DNA of 64,000 nucleotides. It comes from Pyrinomonadaceae bacterium. Lineage in GTDB: Bacteria; Acidobacteriota; Blastocatellia; Pyrinomonadales; Pyrinomonadaceae. A program made the translations under genes and the position numbers. The stretch's first letter is position 1. Every line of letters starts with the position of its first letter. The stretch covers positions 1 to 64,000 of the forward strand of contig JAVEDE010000038.1 of NCBI GenBank assembly GCA_030841105.1, written 5' to 3'. This document shows, in pieces, positions 25,501 through 33,311 of this stretch. Under the pieces are notes generated by a model. The model made no database searches. It saw only the letters and a program-made list of their open reading frames with translations, and was not told where the DNA came from.

Positions 25501-25645
25501 ACGTTCACGCGAATCCCGATCCTCTCTACGCCCCTCTCTGTGTCCTCCGAGACTCTGCGGTGAGAGACTTTTATCAGCACTCATCACAGAGCCACAGAGT
25601 AGTCGCAGAGTAGTCACAGAGGAGACGCAGAGAGGATCGGTTAAT
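25501..25645. repeat. Heptamer-like palindromic element 3 (VWFA/OMP convergent gap)
   Basis: Left arm: CGATCCTCTCTACGCCCCTC and following CTCTG-type units. Right arm: CAGAG units spaced by 7 or 10-11 bases (cacagag, gtcgcagag, gtcacagag), ending GAGAGGATCG. The outer ~12 bases of the arms are inverse complements. Between convergent genes; probably also a terminator. Confidence 0.6.
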
Positions 25646-25685
25646 CACGTGTCGTTGTCTGAGCGCGGACGCGTCAAAGTTTGTC

Positions 25686-26339
25686 TCAGAAGCGGAAGCC
25701 GACGCCCGCGCTGAATTGAAAGTTGTGCCGTGTCTCGCTGCCGAACGGGACGGGTTGCGGCGCGCCCGTCGAGTCGAAGAACGTGCGGGTCGTGTCGCGG
25801 TAGCGGATGATGGTGTCGCCCGCGTCGAAGCGTGTGACGATGCGGCGCGTCGGGTAAAATTCGAGCACCCCGCCCACGTCCGTTGCGAAGTGCGTCTCGC
25901 GGTGCGGCCGGAAGTCGAGCACAAAATTGGGCGCGGCCGAGATCAGAATCGCCTCTTCCCGTCCCGCGCTGAAACTCGTGAAGCCGGGGCGCACCTTGCC
26001 GAAGACGCCGAACTTCTCGAAGCGCTTACCGGCCTTGACGCCGAACAGACCTTGCGCGATCCGCCCGCCGCTGCGACTGCCGCGAAAGCGTTCGCCGTCC
26101 GGGAAGAAGTCGAACTGCGTTTCGAGCGCGACGCTGTTTGTCAGGTTGTAGGTGATGCGCCCGCCGAAGCCCGGTTCACTACTGCTGCCACGGAAGCCGT
26201 CGCTCATGGTGAGCGACGTGAACTGCACGCCCACTTCGACCTTCGGCGCATCCTTCTCTTCTTGCGCGCGCGCGTCGCCGGGAGCGAAAAATAGGCACAG
26301 AAGGACGAGGGCTGCCGCGCAGCCAATTTTGCTGTTCAT
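25686..26339 (-). CDS. Outer-membrane beta-barrel protein
   Basis: A 217-residue protein with a signal peptide (GCAAALVLLCLFFAPGDARAQ), alternating-pattern strands throughout (e.g. VEVGVQFTSLTMSD, GGRITYNLTNSVALETQFDF) and a terminal Phe (FSAGVGFRF), the usual signal for BAM-dependent insertion. The size suits an 8-stranded OmpA/OmpX-like barrel. No peptidoglycan-binding domain. Function unknown. Confidence 0.8.
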   Translation of the reverse strand: MNSKIGCAAALVLLCLFFAPGDARAQEEKDAPKVEVGVQFTSLTMSDGFRGSSSEPGFGGRITYNLTNSVALETQFDFFPDGERFRGSRSGGRIAQGLFGVKAGKRFEKFGVFGKVRPGFTSFSAGREEAILISAAPNFVLDFRPHRETHFATDVGGVLEFYPTRRIVTRFDAGDTIIRYRDTTRTFFDSTGAPQPVPFGSETRHNFQFSAGVGFRF

Positions 26340-26448
26340 GAAATTGTCTCCTTGCGCTGGGTAAGTTTAGGTGTCGTGACCCGGACGCGACGGACGTTTG
26401 CACATCGTCGCCGTCGTCGCCGCTTGGTCAGTTAAACTCGAAGGCGTT

Positions 26449-27324
26449 TCATCCTTTGCCGAAGAGCGAGAGCGCGCGGCTGGCGAGCGACTTCTTCTTC
26501 GGTTTGTACTTGGTGTAATCGGCGGGCGGCTCGAAGAGGGAAGCGTTAAGCACGTCGTGGCTGATCTCCAACACCTCGCTCGTCCGCACGCTCGCGCGGC
26601 CGTCGTCCGTGTAAGACCTGACGGTGAGCGAGAGCGGGTAGCCGAAGCGCGCCGTGCCCACCTGTTTGTGCTCGATGTCGTAACGGCGTTTGGGGTCGCC
26701 GCCGAGATAGTGTTCCGCGCACTTGCTCCGTTCGAGCGCGAGGAGTTCGCTCTCGTCTGCGCCGGAAATGTCGTAGGAGCAGAACGTGCCGTAGAGCAGA
26801 TCAACGTACCAGCCGTCGGTCTCGCGGCGCAGCGGGGCGATGGGGCACGAGGCGGGCGCGATCTCCCACGTGAGCGTCGTCTTGATGCGGCGCGCGGTGT
26901 AGCCGAACATCTCCCGTCGCTCGCCCGTGTCGGTGACGGTGAACGTTTCCAAGATGCGCCCCGCAAGTCGCGCCTGCGACTCGCGCTTCGGCGGACTCGC
27001 TTTCGCGCTCGCAGCTTCGGCGCGCGCGAAGAACTCCTCGCGCCCCACGTATGGATACTCATAGACGACGCGCGTCGCGGGGTCGAGGACGATCTGGCGG
27101 CCGAGGTCGCACTGGAAGATGACGGCCGTCTCTCTCTGCGTGCCGTCCGGGCGCGTCCCCTTAAACTCGTTGCGCTGGCGGCGGCCTTTGATGTAGATGC
27201 GGCTCTCGCCCGCGTGCGCGTCATGCGTGGTCTTGAGTTTCAGGCGGATGTCGGCCAGCCCCGCCGTCGCGGCCGCGAGCGTCAACACCGACGCGACGAA
27301 AATTGACTTCAGCGATTTACTCAT
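26449..27324 (-). CDS. Exported hypothetical protein
   Basis: A 291-residue secreted or periplasmic protein: signal peptide KSIFVASVLTLAAATAGLAD, then a beta-rich region (ESRIYIKGRRQRNEFKGTRP, GRQIVLDPATRVVYEY) and four Cys that could form disulphides. The pattern recalls proteins measuring or binding lipids/metals (LolA-like sandwich folds), but no family is certain. GAGGGAG precedes two adjacent ATGs; the second (27324) is better spaced. A longer frame starts inside a 28-bp direct repeat. Confidence 0.7.
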   Translation of the reverse strand: MSKSLKSIFVASVLTLAAATAGLADIRLKLKTTHDAHAGESRIYIKGRRQRNEFKGTRPDGTQRETAVIFQCDLGRQIVLDPATRVVYEYPYVGREEFFARAEAASAKASPPKRESQARLAGRILETFTVTDTGERREMFGYTARRIKTTLTWEIAPASCPIAPLRRETDGWYVDLLYGTFCSYDISGADESELLALERSKCAEHYLGGDPKRRYDIEHKQVGTARFGYPLSLTVRSYTDDGRASVRTSEVLEISHDVLNASLFEPPADYTKYKPKKKSLASRALSLFGKG

Positions 27325-27352
27325 CATCTCCCTCACGCGTGGCAAACAGTAA

Positions 27353-27408
27353 CGGAAAACTCGACTGCTCATCTGATCATCGGAAAACTCGATTGCTCAT
27401 CTGATGAT
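27353..27408. repeat. 28-bp tandem direct repeat, two copies
   Basis: Copies 27353-27380 and 27381-27408 differ at two positions; each begins CGGAAAACTCGA. It sits just upstream of the exported protein gene (minus strand), in its likely promoter region. Confidence 0.8.
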
Positions 27409-27469
27409 CGCGCGACCGCGCGCAACGTTGACGTTACGCACGCGCCGCTGCGGTGGTGGCGTCGTCGTT

Positions 27470-28663
27470 TCAACGCTTGGGCAAAAGGTTCTCGATGCGA
27501 TCCGCGCCTCCGGCGAGCACGCGCGGGCGGCGTCGCTCGGCGCGCTTCCGGCTGTCAACGCGCGCCTCAAACTCTGCGCGCCGCTCGCGCCGGATGCGTT
27601 CCAGAGAGTCGCGCATCCATTCGGGCGAAGACGCGCCGTTGTCCGCGGCGGGCGGGCTGTTGTTGACTTCCGCCCCGGCCACGATCTGTTCCTGCGAATC
27701 GAAGTCGGAGACGTAACCGGCGTCGTGCAGCACCCACAAATTCCAGTTGCCGCCGCTCGCGCCGACGACGGGCGCGCTCGAAGTCCACTCGTAGTCGTCG
27801 CCGCCGAGCGTGAACGAAATCTTGTTGTTCTCGATGCGGCCGACCTTCTGAAAGTCGTAGCCTTCGTGCGGGATGAGCGAGAAGATGAAACGGCCGCGTT
27901 CGGGGACGTAGAACCAGATGAGCGCGCCCGCGAACCCGCGCGCATTCTTGCCGCGGCTGCCGCCGACGAGTTCGCCGTTAACGGTCAACTTGTAATCGCG
28001 CATCGCGAGTTCGACGTTGCCGAGCGTGAAGTCGCGCAAGGGAAGGCTGCGGCGCGGCGGCGCGCTCCACAGACGCGCCCGGTCGAAAGAGACTTTGACA
28101 ACATCCACGATCTTCACGCCCGTCTGCGGGTTGACGAGCAGGTCGAGCGCGAAGGCGTCGCCGTCGTCAATGAGTTGCGCGTCGGCCGGGCGTGGCAGCG
28201 TCGAGATGTTCTGCGGCGCGCTCTGTGCTCCCGCCGCCGTCTGCCGCGCGCGCAGTTGTTCCTCAAACTCCGCGCTCATGGGTTTGACGGAAACTTTGAA
28301 CTGCTTCGTCGCGGCGACGGGTTCGACCACGAGGTCATAGCCGAAGACGAACGCGCCCTCCGCATCCACGAGCACGCGGTGGACGACGTGGTTGTCGGCC
28401 AGCATCACTTGCGGCGTCAGAGAGGCTTGTATCTCGTCGAGCTTGGCCGACACTTTGGGCGCGCCCGCCACCGGCGCGGCCTCGATCTTGAAGGCGATGA
28501 ATCCCTCGCCGTGCAGCGGCATAACGAACTGTTCGGGTCGCGCCTGTGACGCTGCGCCGCTCTGCGCACGCGTCGTCGTGCGCACATCGCCGCCGTGGAG
28601 CAAGAGCAGCAGCGGCAGCAGCGCGAGGCGTGTGAAGATTGAGAGTGTCGCTTTATTGCTCAC
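27470..28663 (-). CDS. Exported hypothetical protein of the sigma/anti-sigma operon
   Basis: A 397-residue protein with a GTG start, signal peptide (LALLPLLLLLHGGDVRTTTRA) and a largely beta-structured body. It is followed by a charged Arg/Glu-rich C-terminal tail (ERIRRERRAEFEARVDSRKR) with an -LLPKR end. No family recognised. Its start overlaps the end of the anti-sigma gene by 11 bases, so it is the third gene of the ECF operon and may be part of the response or sensing branch. Confidence 0.75.
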   Translation of the reverse strand: MSNKATLSIFTRLALLPLLLLLHGGDVRTTTRAQSGAASQARPEQFVMPLHGEGFIAFKIEAAPVAGAPKVSAKLDEIQASLTPQVMLADNHVVHRVLVDAEGAFVFGYDLVVEPVAATKQFKVSVKPMSAEFEEQLRARQTAAGAQSAPQNISTLPRPADAQLIDDGDAFALDLLVNPQTGVKIVDVVKVSFDRARLWSAPPRRSLPLRDFTLGNVELAMRDYKLTVNGELVGGSRGKNARGFAGALIWFYVPERGRFIFSLIPHEGYDFQKVGRIENNKISFTLGGDDYEWTSSAPVVGASGGNWNLWVLHDAGYVSDFDSQEQIVAGAEVNNSPPAADNGASSPEWMRDSLERIRRERRAEFEARVDSRKRAERRRPRVLAGGADRIENLLPKR

Positions 28664-29414
28664 GCGCGTCGCTCCCCTTGATGATGCGCAGGTTCACCTC
28701 GCCCGCAGGCTTGAAGCCCGACAAGTTCGCGCGCGGAGTCGCCGCCGAAGTATTCGCGGCGGGCGGCGCGTTCTGCCGTCTGACCCCGGCGAGGTTTTCG
28801 CGCGTCGCAAGTTGGCGCGCGTTGTCGCTGCTGCCGTCAACGCGACGCGGCAGGTAAATTATTTGCGTGACGATCTTCTCCTCGACGACGGGCACTTCGA
28901 CAAACTTGATCTGCGGCGCGGCCTCCGTCTGCATGGCGTGCGGGGCGGCGACGACGACGGGTTCGGGGGCGGGGCGCGCGACGAGCGCGACCGTGGCGAC
29001 GGACGTGGCGACCAACAAGAGCGCGGCGGCGGCCGCGAGCGGCGCGGGCACGCGGATCGAAGTCGTCAACAGACGCTTCCATAAAGGCGCGTGCGAGAGC
29101 GGCGCGTGTGCGGGCGTCACGCGCACGGCTTGCGAATCGTCCGTCGCACTCCCCGCGTGCGCGTCGCCCGACGCTGCCGCGCCGCGCAGTCTGCGCGTGA
29201 GCGCGGCGTGATACTGAGGCCAGTAATTCTCGCGCGGGGCGAGCGCGGCGGAAGCCTCTCCGCAGGCGTCGAGCGTCGCGGCCAACGAACGATACTCGGT
29301 CTCGCACGCGGCGCACCGCCCGACTTCCGCCAGCAGGCGCGTGCGCGCCGCGCCGTCCGCTTCGTCGAAGAGTAGATCAATCAAACTGTCTTGCGTCTGA
29401 CGGCAATCATGCAT
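28653..29414 (-). CDS. Anti-sigma factor with zinc-finger-like head and one membrane helix
   Basis: 253 residues. N-terminus MHDCRQTQDSLIDLLFDEAD ... VGRCAACETEYRSL: the CxxC of a zf-HC2 anti-sigma domain; the usual preceding His is replaced. A single membrane helix (PLAAAAALLLVATSVATVAL, ~130-150) separates it from a periplasmic part. It starts 16 bases after the sigma factor stop, the usual sigma/anti-sigma order. The ATG at 29414 was chosen because longer forms overlap the sigma gene. Confidence 0.85.
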   Translation of the reverse strand: MHDCRQTQDSLIDLLFDEADGAARTRLLAEVGRCAACETEYRSLAATLDACGEASAALAPRENYWPQYHAALTRRLRGAAASGDAHAGSATDDSQAVRVTPAHAPLSHAPLWKRLLTTSIRVPAPLAAAAALLLVATSVATVALVARPAPEPVVVAAPHAMQTEAAPQIKFVEVPVVEEKIVTQIIYLPRRVDGSSDNARQLATRENLAGVRRQNAPPAANTSAATPRANLSGFKPAGEVNLRIIKGSDAREQ

Positions 29415-29430
29415 CGTTATCAACTCCCGC

Positions 29431-30123
29431 TTAACAACTCTTTCTGACGGGCAAGGGCTTGGCGGCATCGGCCGACGCCCCGACGTTGTCTTCGTCGGCC
29501 GACGCGTTGACGCCCAGACGTTCGCGCAATTTCAGGACGGCGCGAAACAGGGCTTTCTTCGTCGTGCCCGCCGAGCAGCCGAGGGCTTCGGAAATCTCTT
29601 CGTAGGTCATCCCCTCCTGATGCTTGAGCAGGAAGATCAGGCGTTGCTGCGGCGTCAAATCTCCGAGCGCGTCGAGCACGCGCGCGACGAGGAACTGCTG
29701 ATCGAAACTTTCCTCCACGCCGCGCGACGGCCGCGCGAGTGAGAGGGCGGCCTCTTGCGTCACGGCCTCCTGCTGCTGCGCCGCGCCGCCGCGCTTCGAG
29801 GCTTCCCACGCGTCGAACTCGACGACGCGCGCCTGCCGCCCCGCCGCCACGGACGGCGCGCGGCGTTCGTTGAGGAACGTGTTGATCGTGATCTGCCGCA
29901 GCCACGTGTAGAAACTCGACTCGCCGCGAAAACTACTGATCGCGCGGAACGCCTTGAGCCACACTTCCTGCGAGAGGTCTTCGGCGTCGTGGCGGTCGCG
30001 CGCGTAGTGGAGCGCGAGCAGCAACACGCGCCGCTCGTAGGAGCGTGCGAGCGTGGCGAACGCCTCCGCGTCGCCGCCTTGCGCGCGCCCGATCAATTCG
30101 CTCTCGCTCGTCGCCTCGTTCAA
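29431..30123 (-). CDS. ECF-type RNA polymerase sigma factor
   Basis: 230 residues with sigma region 2 (FATLARSYERRVLLLALHYA, DAEDLSQEVWLKAFRAISSF, TWLRQITINTFLNERR) and region 4 (LTPQQRLIFLLKHQEGMTYE, EISEALGCSAGTTKKALFRA). A ~50-residue Ala/Gln/Glu-rich linker separates them. The start is TTG at 30123, supported by GGAG six bases upstream; no ATG in frame fits. It heads a three-gene operon with its anti-sigma factor and an exported protein. Divergent from glgC across 262 bases. Confidence 0.92.
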   Translation of the reverse strand: MNEATSESELIGRAQGGDAEAFATLARSYERRVLLLALHYARDRHDAEDLSQEVWLKAFRAISSFRGESSFYTWLRQITINTFLNERRAPSVAAGRQARVVEFDAWEASKRGGAAQQQEAVTQEAALSLARPSRGVEESFDQQFLVARVLDALGDLTPQQRLIFLLKHQEGMTYEEISEALGCSAGTTKKALFRAVLKLRERLGVNASADEDNVGASADAAKPLPVRKSC

Positions 30124-30385
30124 ACTTTTCTCTCCGCCGCCCCGCGTTCAAAGTGCGTCGGTACAATAGACACAGCGCGCGCGATTTAGTTGGCCTCGCG
30201 CCCGCGCCGTCGCCGAAAATTACGCGGCGCAGTTAGTAGTCTGGCAGCACGCGGCGCGTTTTCACTTCACGCGCCAAGACATCTTACGCCGGATGATGCG
30301 CGCCAGCGTCTTGAAACGCGCGTCGCTTTGCGTCTATGCTGAGCGGACGAAAAGCTCTTCCAGTTTCAGCCAACGGTGAAATGTG

Positions 30386-31681
30386 ATGCCTTCTGGACAT
30401 AAGGTGCTGGCAGTTGTCCTCGGCGGCGGCGCGGGCACGCGCCTGTTCCCTTTGACGCACCAGCGTTCCAAGCCCGCCGTGCCGCTCGGCGGCAAGTACC
30501 GCCTTGTGGACATCCCGATCTCGAACTGCATCAACTCCGACGTGACGCAAATCTTCGTGCTCACGCAGTACAACTCCGCGTCGCTCAACCGCCACATCTC
30601 GCGCACCTATCGCTTCAGCGGCTTCTCCGACGGCTTCGTCGAGATACTCGCCGCCGAGCAGACGCCCGACAGCCCGCAGTGGTTTCAAGGGACGGCCGAC
30701 GCCGTGCGTCAAGTGTTGCCGCACATTCACGACTGGGGCATTGACACGCTCTTGATACTTTCCGGCGATCATCTCTACCGGATGGACTATCGCAAGTTTC
30801 TCGCGCGCCACTACGAGACGCAGGCCGACGTGACCGTCTCGGTCGTGCCTTTCGTGCGCGAACAGGCCGAGGAGTTCGGACTCCTCAAAGCCGACCCGAC
30901 GGGTCACATCCTAGAGTTTCGCGAGAAGCCGAAGGGCGAAGCCCTCGAAGAGATGCGCGTGGACACGACGGCCTTCGGCCTCTCGCCGGAAGAGGCCGCA
31001 CGCCGCCCCTTTCTCGCCTCGATGGGCATCTACGTCTTCAACTACGAACGCCTGCGCGAACTGCTCGCGGCCAACCCGACGTGGCTCGACTTCGGGCGCG
31101 AGATCATCCCCGCCGCGATCAAAGACTACAACGTGCAGTCGTACCTCTTCGATGACTACTGGGAAGACATCGGGACGATCTCGGCCTTCCACTCCGCCAA
31201 CCTCGACATGACCTCGCTCCTGCCGCAGTTCAACTTCTTCGACACGGAAGCGCCCATCTACACGCGCCCGCGCTACTTGCCGCCGTCGAAAGTCCACCAC
31301 TGCGAGATCGTGGATTCGATCATCGGCGACGGCAGCATCATCAACCGCGCGCGGCTCGTGCGCTCGGTCGTCGGCCTGCGCGCGCGCATCGAACCGGGCG
31401 CGCACATCGAAAACACCTACCTGATGGGCGCGGACTACTACCAGTCCATAGAGGAACTGCGCGCGGACGCCGCCGCCGGCCTCCCGCTCATCGGCATCGG
31501 CCGCGACACAGTTGTCCGCCACGCCATCGTGGATAAGAACGCGCGCATCGGCGCGAACGTCCGGCTCACGAACGAGGCGGGCGTCAAACACCTCGACAAC
31601 GAAGAGGCGGGCTACTACATCCGCGAAGGCATCATCATCGTCCCGAAGAACGCGACCGTCAAAGACGGCACGGTCGCTTGA
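30386..31681 (+). CDS. glgC: Glucose-1-phosphate adenylyltransferase
   Basis: GlgC makes ADP-glucose for glycogen synthesis. The 431-residue protein has the pyrophosphorylase motif [20 protein letters not shown], the [16 protein letters not shown] segment, [13 protein letters not shown], and [10 protein letters not shown]. The C-terminal beta-helix shows [23 protein letters not shown] 30386 is preferred to the GTG immediately before it. The stop codon is two bases from a perfect 40-bp inverted repeat. Confidence 0.96.
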   Translation: MPSGHKVLAVVLGGGAGTRLFPLTHQRSKPAVPLGGKYRLVDIPISNCINSDVTQIFVLTQYNSASLNRHISRTYRFSGFSDGFVEILAAEQTPDSPQWFQGTADAVRQVLPHIHDWGIDTLLILSGDHLYRMDYRKFLARHYETQADVTVSVVPFVREQAEEFGLLKADPTGHILEFREKPKGEALEEMRVDTTAFGLSPEEAARRPFLASMGIYVFNYERLRELLAANPTWLDFGREIIPAAIKDYNVQSYLFDDYWEDIGTISAFHSANLDMTSLLPQFNFFDTEAPIYTRPRYLPPSKVHHCEIVDSIIGDGSIINRARLVRSVVGLRARIEPGAHIENTYLMGADYYQSIEELRADAAAGLPLIGIGRDTVVRHAIVDKNARIGANVRLTNEAGVKHLDNEEAGYYIREGIIIVPKNATVKDGTVA

Positions 31682-31682
31682 G

Positions 31683-31767
31683 AACAGGGTGAAAGGGTAA
31701 AGGGGAAGGGGCAAAGGAGAAAACACATTTCTCCTTTGCCCCTTCCCCTTTACCCTTTCACCCTGTT
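31683..31767. repeat. Heptamer palindromic element 4: perfect 40-bp stem between two stop codons
   Basis: 31683-31722 and 31728-31767 are exact inverse complements with a 5-base loop (ACACA). The arm is a series of 7-mers: AAGGGTA, AAGGGGA, AGGGGCA, AAGGAGA. It fills the gap between the glgC stop (ends 31681) and the VWFA stop (31768). Expected to form a very stable RNA hairpin in both directions. Confidence 0.9.
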
Positions 31768-33117
31768 TTATCTTTCGGCGAGCGGGGTGCGGCGCAGGAC
31801 GGGTTGTGAACGTCTCTGGTCGTCGCTTCGCGCGGCGTCGGCGGTGTTGCTGTTGGTCGCGCCGGACGGGTTGTAGATGTAGCTGTCGCGCGCTTGGACG
31901 GCGAGGTCGGGGCGCATGACGCGAACTTTGACGCGCCGCCGCTGGCCGGGCTGCCCCTGCTGTTTCGGGTAGTAGCCGAGACTGTACTGGCGGCGCAGTT
32001 CTTCTGCGACGAGCGAGAACGCGCCCTCGATGTCGCGCGTGTTTTCGGCGCGGTAGACCCGCGCGCCCGACAGTCGCGCCATGTCGCGCAGGTACGAGTC
32101 GCCGCGTTCGTACTCGGCGCGCGTGCAGCCGGTACAACCGGAGTTGCCGCCGCCACCACCGCCTCCGCCGTAGACGCCCCCATGCTTGTTTCCCCCGGCG
32201 AGAATGTCCACGAGGATGTCCGTGATGCCGCCCGACTTGCGCCGCGTGCCGCCGCCACCGTAGACACCGCCGCCGTTCTGCGAGCCGGAGCGCGAGTCGT
32301 AGGTGTCGTACTGCACGGGGTAGATGAGCGCGTCTAGTTCTTCCACGTCCTGCGCGTTGGTCTCGTAGCTGGCGCGGCGGCTGGACGTGTCAACGCCGTC
32401 GGTGAAGAGAAGGATGGCCTTGCGCCCGTCAATGCGGTTGAAGCGTTCGTTGATGACGAAATCCACTGCGTCGTAGAGTTTCGTGCCCGAACCGGCGCGC
32501 ACGCGGTAGATGGCGTCGCGCAGACGCGCGCGGTCGCTCGTCGCTTCCGAGAGCACGCGCACCTCGTCGTCGAACGAGACGACGAGCACGCGATCGGCGG
32601 GGCGCAGTTGGTTGACGAAGGAGATGGCGGCGTCCTGAATTTCGGGGAGCCGGTAGCGCGTCGAACCCGAAGTGTCTATGACGAGCGCGACGGTGAAGGG
32701 TTTTTCGACCGTGGCGAAATAGGCGATCTCCTGTTCGACGCCTTCCTCCCAGATGCGAAACTCCTGCTGCCGGATACTCGGCACGTACTTGCCCGCCCGA
32801 TCCATCACGCTCACCGGGATCGTCACGAGCGAAGTGTTGACGCGCACCACTTCGTTCTCGTCAACCTCGCCGGAATCGGCGGGCGCGTCGCCCGCGCGTT
32901 GTCGCCCCGCGTTCGGGTCAATCGCGCCGCCGAGCGTCGGCGGGCGGCGTGGTGTTGTTGACGGCGCGGACGCGTCGCGCGCGGGAGGCGCGTCCGTCGC
33001 GGACACACCGCCGCCGGACGCCTGCCCGACTCGTCGCGGGCGCGTCTGTGCGTGGATTAAGGAAACGGAAATTGCTAGCAGGGAGAGGAGTGATAGCAAG
33101 GCGGCGAACTTTCTCAT
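31768..33117 (-). CDS. Secreted VWFA-related (Acidobacterial-type) protein, Gly-rich
   Basis: 449 residues: signal peptide (MRKFAALLSLLSLLAISVSL), the lead-in VRVNTSLVTIPVSVMDRAGK, a VWA domain with MIDAS DTSGSTR and TDGVDTSSR, and the final RRQYSLGYYPKQ module. An unusual Gly/Tyr-rich insertion with GGVYGGGG repeats lies around residues 275-325, just before a CTGCTR motif that may be exposed. Third copy of this family in the window. The stop abuts the perfect 40-bp stem. Confidence 0.9.
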   Translation of the reverse strand: MRKFAALLSLLSLLAISVSLIHAQTRPRRVGQASGGGVSATDAPPARDASAPSTTPRRPPTLGGAIDPNAGRQRAGDAPADSGEVDENEVVRVNTSLVTIPVSVMDRAGKYVPSIRQQEFRIWEEGVEQEIAYFATVEKPFTVALVIDTSGSTRYRLPEIQDAAISFVNQLRPADRVLVVSFDDEVRVLSEATSDRARLRDAIYRVRAGSGTKLYDAVDFVINERFNRIDGRKAILLFTDGVDTSSRRASYETNAQDVEELDALIYPVQYDTYDSRSGSQNGGGVYGGGGTRRKSGGITDILVDILAGGNKHGGVYGGGGGGGGNSGCTGCTRAEYERGDSYLRDMARLSGARVYRAENTRDIEGAFSLVAEELRRQYSLGYYPKQQGQPGQRRRVKVRVMRPDLAVQARDSYIYNPSGATNSNTADAARSDDQRRSQPVLRRTPLAER

Positions 33118-33214
33118 GGCCTTTCAACTCCTTTAGACGAAACCAGTATACAACGACCACGAGGCGCGGACTAACCTTTGATGCGCCCGTCGCCCGATAG
33201 ATGCCCGGCAAGGT

Positions 33215-33311
33215 AAGGGATGAGGGCAGAGGGGTGAGGGATGAACAAGAAAAGCACTCGCTCGGTTGAGTAATTTCTTATTCATCCCTCATTCCTCCGC
33301 CCTCATCCCTT
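33215..33311. repeat. Heptamer palindromic element 5 (before VWFA, at the end of the M14 gene)
   Basis: Arms 33215-33252 and 33274-33311 are inverse complements over 38 bases with four mismatches. The unit is GGATGAG/GGGTGAG. The right arm encodes the last ~11 residues (GGGMRDE end) and stop of the M14 peptidase. Confidence 0.85.

Noticed and set aside
30911..32137. A 408-codon minus-strand frame across glgC and the VWFA gene end
   Set aside because: It runs through the perfect 40-bp stem and two real genes; His/Arg-rich shadow.
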